A stretch of DNA of 13,834 bases from Dehalococcoidales bacterium. GTDB lineage: Bacteria > Chloroflexota > Dehalococcoidia > Dehalococcoidales > UBA5760. The stretch covers positions 1-13,834 of the forward strand of contig JAFGFP010000061.1 in NCBI GenBank assembly GCA_016931015.1, given 5' to 3'. Below, in pieces: positions 6,760 through 13,834 of this stretch; position 1 is the first letter of the stretch, and every line of letters starts with the position of its first letter. The notes below the pieces were generated by a model, which made no database searches, was not told the origin of the DNA, and was given only the letters and a program-made list of their open reading frames with translations. The position numbers and the translations under genes are program-made.

Positions 6760-8556
6760 ATGAGCGTTATCGACGAGGTAAAGCAGCGGACCGACATCGT
6801 CGAGGTTATCGGCCAGTACGTCACCCTGACCAAATCGGGGCACAACTTCAGGGGCCTGTGTCCCTTCCACAGCGAAAAGCACCCCTCGTTCTTCGTCTAT
6901 CCGGAGCAGGGGAGCTGGCACTGCTTCGGCGCCTGCGCTACCGGCGGCGACGTCTTTTCCTTCATCATGAAGAAGGAGAATATCGACTTCGGAGAGGCGC
7001 TCCGTATCCTCGCCGAGAGGGCCGGGGTCAGCCTGCCCACCAGGGTAGAACCGAGCGCTAAGAGAGAGGAGCGGGAAAGGCTCTACCAGATTAACGAAGC
7101 CGCCGCCCAGTATTTTCACGACTTGCTCCTTAACGCTAAGGCCGGGGAAAAGGCGCGAAGCTATGTCGCCGGACGCGGGCTTTCGGCGGAAACCCTAGCC
7201 AAGTTTAGGCTGGGCCTCAGCCTGAATAGCTGGGAAGCCCTAAAGCAGCACCTGACGGAGATCGGCTACGCCCCGGAAGAACTGGCGGCCGCCGGCCTGA
7301 CAAGAGAGGCGGAGGGCGGTAAATCCCACGACTATTTCCGCAACCGGCTGATGTTCCCGATATGCGACCTTAAGGGAAACGTCACCGGCTTCGGGGCCAG
7401 GGCGCTCGACGACGACTCCATGCCCAAGTACCTTAACTCCCCCCAGACGCTGGTCTTCGATAAGAGCCATACCCTCTACGGGATAAACCTGGCCGCCCCG
7501 GCTATAAGGGAGCGGGACTTTACGGTGATGATGGAGGGCTACATGGACGTTATCACCGCCCACCAGAACGGCTTCGATAACGCGATTGCCGCCATGGGCA
7601 CCGCAGTCACCGAATCCCAAATCAACACCCTGAAGCGGCTCTCCCGAAACCTAATCCTGGCCCTGGATGCCGACGAGGCCGGCAGGGAAGCCATGCTGCG
7701 CTGCGTGGGCTACGAGAATATCCTCGATGCCGAGGTAAGGGTTATCACCCCACCCGAAGGTAAAGACCCCGACGACGTTATCCGGGAGGAACCCACCCGC
7801 TGGCAGCAGCTCCTGGATAAGGCGCAGCCGGTAATCGATTACACCTTCGATATGACTACCGCCGGACTCGATATGACCTCGGCCAGGGATAAGACCCTGG
7901 CTACGGACCGGCTGCTCCCGGTCATCTCCGCGATAAAGAACCCGATACGCCAGGCCCACTACCTCCAGAAGCTGGCCAGCCTGGTTAACGTGGACGAGCG
8001 CCGCCTGGAAGCGGAGCTAGCCCGGCTCAAACAGACCCCGAGCCGGTATAAAGCGCCGAAACAGGAGGCCGTTAGCCCGGTACCACCCTCAATTACCTCC
8101 CGCCCGGTCGAGGAGTACTGCCTGGCCCTCCTCCTCCAGCACCCGGAGCTTAAGGGATACCAGGCACAGCCCTCGCCCGAGCACTTCGAGAACAGCGAGA
8201 ACCGCGAAATCTTCACCGGCTGGCAGAAGGCCGAAGACCTCTCGGTATTAAAGGCGAGCCTCGACCCCACCCTTCTGGAGCACTTCGATTATCTCTTGGA
8301 TTACCTGAAGAAGAAGGCGGTGCCGACCAATCAGATCGAGCGGAGATACGCCGACTGCGTTCTCAACCTGAGAAAGAAATACCTCCAGGGCCTGGAGGTA
8401 AGGCGGGCGGAGATATTTGCCCTCGAGGCGGAGACGGGCGGCGCCGGGGCTGATTTAGCCAAACTGGAGGCCGAGGGCATAGAACCCAGCGCCCAACTGC
8501 TGGAGGTATTCAGACAAACGAGGCATCAAGCCAAAAGCCAAGGAGCCAAGGAATGA
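6760..8556 (+). CDS. dnaG: DNA primase
   Basis: DnaG makes the RNA primers for chromosome replication. The 598-residue product has an N-terminal zinc-binding domain (C34, H37, C55, C59), then the catalytic core with a Toprim fold: E259 in MMEGYMDV and D303/D305 in [10 protein letters not shown], the metal-binding acids. A helicase-binding C-terminal region follows (about residues 445-598, starting near [15 protein letters not shown]). The last two zinc ligands are spaced CFGAC, one residue more than the common CxxC. ATG 6760 has AAGGGG 11 bases upstream. Its stop overlaps the rpoD start as ATGA, so it is coupled to both neighbours; the dnaG-rpoD pair is the core of the macromolecular synthesis operon, here without rpsU. 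Confidence 0.97.
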   Translation: MSVIDEVKQRTDIVEVIGQYVTLTKSGHNFRGLCPFHSEKHPSFFVYPEQGSWHCFGACATGGDVFSFIMKKENIDFGEALRILAERAGVSLPTRVEPSAKREERERLYQINEAAAQYFHDLLLNAKAGEKARSYVAGRGLSAETLAKFRLGLSLNSWEALKQHLTEIGYAPEELAAAGLTREAEGGKSHDYFRNRLMFPICDLKGNVTGFGARALDDDSMPKYLNSPQTLVFDKSHTLYGINLAAPAIRERDFTVMMEGYMDVITAHQNGFDNAIAAMGTAVTESQINTLKRLSRNLILALDADEAGREAMLRCVGYENILDAEVRVITPPEGKDPDDVIREEPTRWQQLLDKAQPVIDYTFDMTTAGLDMTSARDKTLATDRLLPVISAIKNPIRQAHYLQKLASLVNVDERRLEAELARLKQTPSRYKAPKQEAVSPVPPSITSRPVEEYCLALLLQHPELKGYQAQPSPEHFENSENREIFTGWQKAEDLSVLKASLDPTLLEHFDYLLDYLKKKAVPTNQIERRYADCVLNLRKKYLQGLEVRRAEIFALEAETGGAGADLAKLEAEGIEPSAQLLEVFRQTRHQAKSQGAKE

Positions 8557-9986
8557 ACCCGGAAAACGACAAGGAGTCTCCGGAATTTTCACCGGAAGAC
8601 CAGACTGACGAGGCAGAAGTCACGCCACCAAAGGCGGGCAGCGAGCTCCACACTACCGAGACCGCCGAGGAGATAGATATCCCCCCGGTTCAGCCGGAAG
8701 AGCAGGAGATTGCCGACGACCCGGTGCGCATCTACCTGCACGAAATCGGCAGGGTGTCGCTGCTCACCGCCGCCGACGAACAGGTGCTATCTCGAAAGAT
8801 TGCCCGGGGAAAGCGCGTCAGCGAGATAAAGCAGGACCACTTCCAGACGCACTTCAAACAGCCATCGGCGGCGGAGATAGTGCTCAGCATGCTCGAGGAG
8901 ATAGCGGGTAACAGCCGCCTCATCCGCCTCATTCTGGAAAAACCGGGCATCTCCCCAACCGCCAGCCTGAGAGAGGTAATCGCTAACGACGAGCTCCGCA
9001 GCAATATCGACGGTGAAATAGACCCGCCGCTGCTGGCGATGGTTACCGCAGAGACGGGTAGCTCCCTGGCGGAAGCGGAGCAGATCATTATAAAGCTTTC
9101 CCTAGACTCCAGCCTGCTGCCCGAGGAAGTGCTTCAGACCATCGGCGACGACGTCTCCCTGGACGACCTGGAAAGACGGGTGACTAGCGACGACCTCTCC
9201 CGTTCCCTATCGGCTCTCGAGCCGCAGCTCGAAGCCTATCTGGACAAAATCGAGTACGACGCAGAGCAGGCCGAAAACCACCTCATCAAGGCCAACCTGC
9301 GCCTGGTGGTCAGCGTGGCCAAGAAGCACGTCGGCCGCGGCATGTCGCTGCTCGACCTCATTCAGGAAGGGAACATCGGCCTGATAAAGGCGGTGGAAAA
9401 GTTCGACTACCGCCGGGGGTATAAATTCAGCACCTACGCCACCTGGTGGATTCGCCAGGCCATCACCCGGGCCATCGCCGACCAGGCCCGCACCATCCGC
9501 GTCCCCGTGCACATGATTGAGACCATCAACCGGCTCTTGAGGGTGAGCCGCCGCCTGGCCCAGGAACGGGGCCGCGAGCCGACCCCCAAGGAAATCGGCG
9601 AGGAGCTCTCCACCCCACCGGAAAAGGTACGAGAGATAATCAAGGTGGCTCAGCTGCCGATATCCTTAGAGTCGCCCATCGGCGAGGAGGAGGACAGCCA
9701 CCTCGGTGATTTTATCGAGGACCGTAACGCCCTGCCGCCCCCCGACGCCGCCTCCCGGCAGCTACTCAAGGAGCAAATCGACGACGTGCTCTCCACCCTC
9801 ACCCCCCGCGAGCAGCGGGTGCTACAGCTCCGCTTCGGCCTCGAAGACGGACGCAGCCGCACCCTGGAGGAGGTTGGTAAGGAGTTCAACGTCACCAGAG
9901 AGCGAATCCGCCAGATCGAAGCCAAGGCGCTGCGTAAGCTGCGCCACCCCAGCCGCAGCCGCCGCCTGAAAGACTATCTGGAGTAA
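8553..9986 (+). CDS. rpoD: RNA polymerase primary sigma factor (sigma-70/SigA)
   Basis: This is the housekeeping sigma factor that directs RNA polymerase to promoters of the TTGACA/TATAAT kind seen in this window. In 477 residues it has: an acidic N-terminus (19 Asp/Glu and 2 Lys in the first 57 residues) in place of a recognisable region 1.1; region 1.2 ([18 protein letters not shown], from 55); a non-conserved insert of about 135 residues (roughly 104-240); region 2 from N242, with the -10 reading block [19 protein letters not shown] at 290-308 (W298, W299 for melting); region 3; and the region 4 helix-turn-helix [20 protein letters not shown] at 437-456. ATG 8553 overlaps the dnaG stop by four bases, with AAGGAG and AAGGA upstream. 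It is the last gene of the operon. Confidence 0.97.
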   Translation: MNPENDKESPEFSPEDQTDEAEVTPPKAGSELHTTETAEEIDIPPVQPEEQEIADDPVRIYLHEIGRVSLLTAADEQVLSRKIARGKRVSEIKQDHFQTHFKQPSAAEIVLSMLEEIAGNSRLIRLILEKPGISPTASLREVIANDELRSNIDGEIDPPLLAMVTAETGSSLAEAEQIIIKLSLDSSLLPEEVLQTIGDDVSLDDLERRVTSDDLSRSLSALEPQLEAYLDKIEYDAEQAENHLIKANLRLVVSVAKKHVGRGMSLLDLIQEGNIGLIKAVEKFDYRRGYKFSTYATWWIRQAITRAIADQARTIRVPVHMIETINRLLRVSRRLAQERGREPTPKEIGEELSTPPEKVREIIKVAQLPISLESPIGEEEDSHLGDFIEDRNALPPPDAASRQLLKEQIDDVLSTLTPREQRVLQLRFGLEDGRSRTLEEVGKEFNVTRERIRQIEAKALRKLRHPSRSRRLKDYLE

Positions 9987-10059
9987 TAACGCCGTGTAAA
10001 GCGCCGCCTATCTTTCTTTTGTTACCCCCGGCCGGAACCGCCTAAGCGCTACCCGGCCC

Positions 10060-10088
10060 TTGCAGAACCGGAGCCCCGAACCTATAAT
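10060..10088 (+). promoter_or_regulatory. Sigma-70 type promoter before the RACo remnant and methyltransferase
   Basis: TTGCAG (10060-10065), a 17-base spacer and a perfect TATAAT (10083-10088) predict a start near 10095, only about five bases before ATG 10100 of the broken gene. For the intact methyltransferase at 10320 this leaves a leader of about 225 bases made of dead coding sequence. The upstream stretch 9987-10059 shows a weak GGCCGG/CCGGCC hairpin (10030-10035 with 10053-10058) without a U run, and no clear terminator for the rpoD operon. Confidence 0.72.
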
Positions 10089-10099
10089 TTACAAGACCT

Positions 10100-10319
10100 A
10101 TGACAGCTTACACTATTGATTTTGAGCCCGTCGGCCGCCGGGGGCGCTGCCCGCCCGGGACGGTCTCGACATTACCAGTCTCTGCGCCGGCCGGGGGACG
10201 TGCCACGCCTGTAAGGTGAGGATCCTATCGGGCACCATCTCGCCGGTAACGGCCAACGAGCGGGCGGGCCACCTGGGGAAATACCGCCTGCGACACGGGG
10301 GGAGAAAGGAGATAGGCCA
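10100..10319 (+). pseudogene. Remnant of a corrinoid-activating ferredoxin/ASKHA protein (RACo family, DUF4445)
   Basis: RACo-type proteins use an N-terminal [2Fe-2S] ferredoxin and an ATPase domain to reduce inactive cob(II)amide proteins. From ATG 10100 the frame reads MTAYTIDFEPVGRRGRCPPG, the family N-terminus, then runs to a stop near 10214. The ferredoxin part continues one frame over: from about 10153 it reads ARDGLDITSLCAGRGTCHACK, with the C-x5-C-x2-C cluster motif, then VRILSG and ISPVTANERA. About eight conserved codons (the TTLLDA stretch) are missing between the two parts, near a GCCCGCCC repeat, so a small out-of-frame deletion is likely. The third frame then holds TGC GAC ACG (10289-10297), possibly the fourth cysteine. 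The ATPase domain, about 500 residues in relatives, is absent: the methyltransferase begins instead. An assembly error could explain the frameshift but not easily the lost domain. Confidence 0.8.
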
Positions 10320-11171
10320 ATGGAAACCAGGGTTGCCAGCGCTACCAGGGAGGTGGTCATCAGCCACGACCGGCCCACCGTAATCATCGGGGAGCGCATT
10401 AATCCCACCGGGAAGAAAAGGATGTCGGAAGCGCTCCGGGCCGGAAACCTGGAGATTATCCGCGAGGAAGCTATCGCCCAGGTTAAAGCCGGGGCGGATA
10501 TCATCGATATTAACGTGGCCACCACCGGGGTCGACGAGGTGAGCCTGCTCCCCCAGGTGGTAACGCTGGTCGCGGAGGCGGTGAACGTACCCCTGTGCCT
10601 TGACAGCCCAAACCACGAAGCCCTGGCCGCCGCCCTCAAGGTCTGCCCGGGTAAGCCGCTGGTCAACTCGGTCACCGGTGAGGAGCACTCGCTGAAGACG
10701 GTCTTACCCCTGGTTAAGGAGCACGGAGCGGCGGTTATCGGCCTGGTGCAGGACGAATCAGGGGTTCCCAAGGACGTCGAGAGCCGGCTGACCGTCGCCC
10801 ATAAGATTATCGCGCGCGCCGAGACCGTCGGCATCCCCCGCGAGGACGTCGTCATCGACTGCCTGCTCTTTGCCGTGGGCGCCGACCCCAAGTCCGCCCT
10901 GGTCATCATGGAAACCGCCCGGCGCATCAAGAGCGAGCTGGGGGTAAACACGACCCTGGGGGCCAGTAACGTCTCCTTCGGGATGCCCGACCGCAGCCTA
11001 ATTAATGACGCCTTCGCTGCCATGGTTATCGCCGCCGGGGTGAGCTGCCTTATCGCGGACGCCGCCAAGGTACGCCCCATAGTACTGGCCGGCGACCTCC
11101 TCCTTAACCGCGACGAGTACGCGCGGCGCTATACCAGGGCCTACCGGGAGCGCCAGAAAGCGGCGCAGTAA
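10320..11171 (+). CDS. Methyltetrahydrofolate:corrinoid methyltransferase (AcsE/MtgA-like, pterin-binding)
   Basis: The enzyme moves a methyl group between tetrahydrofolate and a corrinoid protein, as in the Wood-Ljungdahl pathway or methylamine/betaine demethylation. The 283-residue product is a DHPS-like TIM barrel: IIGERINPTGKKR at 22-34, ADIIDINVATTGVDE near 59, D95 in CLDSPNH, N116 in LVNSVTGEE, D180 in VVIDCLLFAVG and N217 in LGASNVSFGMPDR. The last four line up at a nearly constant offset with folate-binding D75, N96, D160 and N199 of the Moorella enzyme. No cobalamin-binding domain is present, so a separate corrinoid partner is needed, and none lies in the window. ATG 10320 has AAAGGAG nine bases upstream. 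It follows a broken RACo gene. Whether it is AcsE proper or a catabolic MtgA type cannot be told from sequence alone. Confidence 0.88.
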   Translation: METRVASATREVVISHDRPTVIIGERINPTGKKRMSEALRAGNLEIIREEAIAQVKAGADIIDINVATTGVDEVSLLPQVVTLVAEAVNVPLCLDSPNHEALAAALKVCPGKPLVNSVTGEEHSLKTVLPLVKEHGAAVIGLVQDESGVPKDVESRLTVAHKIIARAETVGIPREDVVIDCLLFAVGADPKSALVIMETARRIKSELGVNTTLGASNVSFGMPDRSLINDAFAAMVIAAGVSCLIADAAKVRPIVLAGDLLLNRDEYARRYTRAYRERQKAAQ

Positions 11172-11192
11172 CGGGTAAGACACGGTCTAGAG

Positions 11193-12113
11193 ATGATAAA
11201 TCCCTATAGCTACCGGGCCGATACCCCGGATTTCGTAACCAAGCTGACCAAGGAAACCCGTGGCTGGCAGCAGTACGCGGTCGCCTTCCCGACCGCCCAC
11301 CCCACCCGCCACGAGAAGAGTAACACCGTCCGCGGCGAGTACTTCCGGCCCCGCAGTACTGGCCATAAGCTCCCCTTAGCAATACTCGTTCACGGGCTGG
11401 GTGACCGCAGTGTGATTCCCATGAAGCTCCTGGCCCGGTATCTGGCCGGCCGGGGGATAGCCTGCTTCGTCTTGTATTTAGTGCTGCACTCAAGCCGCAT
11501 GCCCCCGGAACAACCCAGCCGCCTCAGCTCGGACGAGTGGTTCGAGAACTACCGCATCTCGGTAATCGACGTCCGCCAGGTAATCGACTGGGCCGAAACC
11601 CGGGATGAGCTTGACAGCCAAAAGATAGCGGTGGTCGGCATAAGCTTCGGCGGTTTTATCTCCGCCATCGCTATGGGGGTAGACCAGCGCCTGCGCGCCG
11701 GGGTCTTGATTATCAGCGGCGGTAACCTGGAGAAGATTGCCTACCTGAGTAAGACACTACCCAAGAGGTGGGGCTTCCGGCACACCGAGGCCGAGTTCCG
11801 GGCCCAGCAGGAGAGTTACTCCAGCTATCTCAACAAGGTGGCCGAGAAGGGCTGGGAGATGGTGGAACCGGCGCAGCGGGGCTTTCTCATCGACGCCCTG
11901 ACCTACGCCGGCTACCTCCGCGATCGCCCCCTGCTGATGATAAACGCACGCCGGGACGAGGTCATCCCCAAAGAGGCGACCCTCGATTTCTGGGAGGCAA
12001 GCGGCCGGCCGGCTATCTCCTGGCTCCCCGGCGGCCACATCACCATCTGGCTGTGGTACCCGCTTATCCAGTGGAAAATCGGCCGCTTCCTTAAAGCGAC
12101 CTTCGGGCTTTAG
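11193..12113 (+). CDS. Alpha/beta hydrolase family protein (esterase-like, substrate unknown)
   Basis: The 306-residue product has the alpha/beta hydrolase landmarks: an oxyanion loop HGLGDRS near residue 68, nucleophile S151 in the elbow GISFGG, acid D255 in NARRDEVIP, and H282 in LPGGHITIW. The fold is closest in feel to prolyl-oligopeptidase/dienelactone-hydrolase-like esterases. No signal peptide or obvious membrane segment is seen, so it is probably cytoplasmic. The substrate cannot be named. It starts 21 bases after the methyltransferase stop, with no strong ribosome site, and is probably cotranscribed with it; this does not prove a shared pathway. A 7-bp inverted repeat (12104-12110 with 12122-12128) spans the stop codon but lacks a U run. 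Confidence 0.85.
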   Translation: MINPYSYRADTPDFVTKLTKETRGWQQYAVAFPTAHPTRHEKSNTVRGEYFRPRSTGHKLPLAILVHGLGDRSVIPMKLLARYLAGRGIACFVLYLVLHSSRMPPEQPSRLSSDEWFENYRISVIDVRQVIDWAETRDELDSQKIAVVGISFGGFISAIAMGVDQRLRAGVLIISGGNLEKIAYLSKTLPKRWGFRHTEAEFRAQQESYSSYLNKVAEKGWEMVEPAQRGFLIDALTYAGYLRDRPLLMINARRDEVIPKEATLDFWEASGRPAISWLPGGHITIWLWYPLIQWKIGRFLKATFGL

Positions 12114-12143
12114 CCTAAATCAAGCCCGCCGGAGCCCGGTTAC

Positions 12144-12172
12144 TTGCCGTATTTAGCGACTATAATTATAAT
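12144..12172 (+). promoter_or_regulatory. Sigma-70 type promoter of the EF-G-like gene
   Basis: TTGCCG (12144-12149), a 17-base spacer and TATAAT (12167-12172) predict a start near 12179. A second TATAAT directly upstream (12161-12166) makes a tandem -10, but it has no -35 at a proper distance. The leader of about 28 bases carries AGGTGA (12197-12202), four bases before the ATG. Confidence 0.75.
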
Positions 12173-12206
12173 AGGGGGAGAATAAACCAGGGGAGCAGGT
12201 GATTCG

Positions 12207-13834
12207 ATGAAGAAGTATGGCCCGGAGAATATCCGCAATATTGTGCTGCTGGCCCACTGCGGCGCCGGTAAGACATCCCTCACCGAAGCCGCACTGTTCA
12301 CGGCCGGGGCGACCACCCGACTGGGCAAGGTGGACGACGGGACGACGGTCTCGGACTACGACCCCGACGAGGTAAAGCGCCGCATCAGCCTCAACCTGAC
12401 GACGCTCCCCTGCGAGTGGCAGGATACCAAGTTCAACCTGCTCGATACCCCCGGCTACACCGACTTCGTCGGTGAGGTGAGAACGGCCATCCGGGTCAGC
12501 GAGGGAGCGGTAATCGTGGTCTGCGCCGCCTCCGGGGTTGAGGTCGGTACGGAGCAGGTCTGGGGATACAGCGAGGAAGCCGGGCTGGCCCGCCTTTTCT
12601 TGGTGAACAAGATGGACCGCGAGAACGCCGACTTTATGCGTACGGTAGACCAGATTCAGGCGAAGTTCGGCACTAAGTGCGTCCCCATCCAGCTCCCCAT
12701 CGGCTCCCAGAACGACTTTCAGGGAGTGGTCGACCTGCTCACCCTGAAGAGCTACACCGGCGCCCCGCCCAAGGAGGGGGAAATCCCCACCGAGCTGGAG
12801 GCCCAGGTCAACTCTTTGCGGGAGAAGCTGATTGAGGCTATCGCCGAAATCGACGACCAGCTAATCGAAAAGTACCTCGGCGGCGAGGAACTCAACCTCG
12901 AGGAGCTAACCAACGGCCTGCGCGAAGGGGTGAAGAGCGGGCGTATCGTGCCCATCCTGGCCGGCGCGGCCACTCAGAATATAGGCACTAAAGCGCTGCT
13001 GGACACGGCCCTAAGTTACCTGCCCTCGCCCAAAGAGCGAGAGGTAGCCACCGGCGGCGGGAAGGAGAAACTCCAGCCCGACCCGGACGGCCCCCTGGCC
13101 GCCCTGGTATTCAAGACCAGCGCCGACCCCTACGTCGGTAAGCTCACCTACTTCCGGGTCTACAGCGGCACCATCGAGAGTAACTCCCAGGTATGGAACG
13201 TGAGCCGCGGGGAACAGGAACGCCTGGGCCAGCTTTTCATCCTGAGGGGTAAAACCCAGGAGCCGGTAGAGCAGCTCGGCGCCGGGGACATCGGTGGAGT
13301 CGCCAAGCTGAGCCTGACCAACACCGGAGACACCCTGGCCAGCCGCGATAAGCCGCTGAAACTGCCCCCCCCCATCTTCCCCGAGCCGGTCTTCAGCGAG
13401 GCGGTACACCCCAAGGCTAAAGCCGACGTGGACAAGCTGGGCACCGCCCTGACCCGCATCGTCGAGGAAGACCCGACCTTAAGGATTCACCGCGATACAG
13501 ACACCAACGAGACCATTCTCTCCGGAATAGGCGAGACCCAGCTTGAGGTAGCCGCCGATAAGATGCAGCGTAAATTCGGGGTTAACGTAACCCTGGATAC
13601 CCCGAAGGTTCCCTACAAAGAGACGATTACCGCCCCCGCCAGGGCCGAATACAAGCACAAGAAGCAGACCGGCGGGCACGGTCAATACGGGCACGTCCGT
13701 CTGGAGGTTGAGCCACTGCCGCGCGGCAGCGGTCACGAGTTCGTCGACCGGATAGTGGGCGGGACTATCCCCAAGAACTACATCCCGGCGGTGGAGAAAG
13801 GGGTCAACGAAGCCATAAACGAGGGCGCGCTGGC
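12207..13834 (+). CDS. Elongation factor G-like GTPase (EF-G2 type), 5' part
   Basis: This is a translational GTPase of the EF-G family, 542 codons before the window ends. It starts MKKYGPENIRNIVLLAH with P-loop AHCGAGKTS at 16-24, G3 LDTPGYTDF at 79-87 and G4 NKMD at 134-137. Domain II (about residue 285 on, PLAALVFKTSADPYVGKLTY), domain III (HPKAKADVDKLGTALTRIVEEDP) and domain IV with HKKQTGGHGQYGHV follow. Canonical EF-G has DTPGHVDF; here the catalytic His position is Tyr84, and the P-loop and switch I also differ from the canonical form. These features match the paralogous EF-G2 group (such as Thermus EF-G-2), which has GTPase activity but an unclear role. The main fusA is therefore probably elsewhere. 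The gene has its own promoter. Confidence 0.92.
   Translation, partial: MKKYGPENIRNIVLLAHCGAGKTSLTEAALFTAGATTRLGKVDDGTTVSDYDPDEVKRRISLNLTTLPCEWQDTKFNLLDTPGYTDFVGEVRTAIRVSEGAVIVVCAASGVEVGTEQVWGYSEEAGLARLFLVNKMDRENADFMRTVDQIQAKFGTKCVPIQLPIGSQNDFQGVVDLLTLKSYTGAPPKEGEIPTELEAQVNSLREKLIEAIAEIDDQLIEKYLGGEELNLEELTNGLREGVKSGRIVPILAGAATQNIGTKALLDTALSYLPSPKEREVATGGGKEKLQPDPDGPLAALVFKTSADPYVGKLTYFRVYSGTIESNSQVWNVSRGEQERLGQLFILRGKTQEPVEQLGAGDIGGVAKLSLTNTGDTLASRDKPLKLPPPIFPEPVFSEAVHPKAKADVDKLGTALTRIVEEDPTLRIHRDTDTNETILSGIGETQLEVAADKMQRKFGVNVTLDTPKVPYKETITAPARAEYKHKKQTGGHGQYGHVRLEVEPLPRGSGHEFVDRIVGGTIPKNYIPAVEKGVNEAINEGAL

Noticed and set aside
10100..10319. RACo remnant as a second programmed frameshift gene
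   Set aside because: Conserved residues are missing at the frame change, no slippery site is seen, and the large ATPase domain does not follow in any frame.
12104..12128. Hairpin at the end of the hydrolase gene as a Rho-independent terminator
   Set aside because: The 7-bp stem is short, overlaps the stop codon and has no U run after it.
1..13834. Mobile element, defence island or CRISPR array
   Set aside because: No transposase, integrase, terminal repeats, spaced direct repeats or defence-type domains were seen; all genes are core or metabolic with similar base composition.

Overview
The window is GC-rich chromosomal DNA from a free-living bacterium, packed with housekeeping genes. The order dgt–dnaG–rpoD, a primary sigma factor with a medium-sized insert before region 2, and a paralogous EF-G with a Tyr-type G3 motif are what I would expect of the Chloroflexota, probably the class Dehalococcoidia or a near relative. 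That placement is inference from protein character, not from a search. No phage, transposon, CRISPR or rRNA/tRNA genes were seen.

Layout, left to right. (1) A minus-strand unit, nfi (endonuclease V) then prfB (release factor 2, running off the left edge), with an RF2-type autoregulatory frameshift site and a strong promoter placed so that nfi mRNA would be leaderless. (2) A divergent plus-strand ribosome unit, rpsP–khpA–rimM, with a structured 183-base leader before rimM and without the usual trmD and rplS. (3) A minus-strand bifunctional-nuclease-family gene that converges on rimM with 8 bases between stop codons. (4) A long plus-strand operon, ppsA–dgt–dnaG–rpoD, tightly packed or overlapping and driven by an extended -10 promoter; it joins gluconeogenesis, dNTP control, replication priming and the primary sigma factor. 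(5) A promoter followed by the wreck of a corrinoid-activating ferredoxin/ASKHA gene (RACo family), then an intact methyltetrahydrofolate:corrinoid methyltransferase and an alpha/beta hydrolase. (6) A separately promoted EF-G-like (EF-G2 type) GTPase that runs off the right edge.

Six promoters with good -10 hexamers were read by eye and they account for the transcription units. The most unusual points are the RACo remnant behind a live promoter, the leaderless nfi arrangement, the alternative hairpins before rimM, and the non-canonical EF-G. I see no clear sign of a wholly new multi-gene system; most of the window is ordinary core genome.
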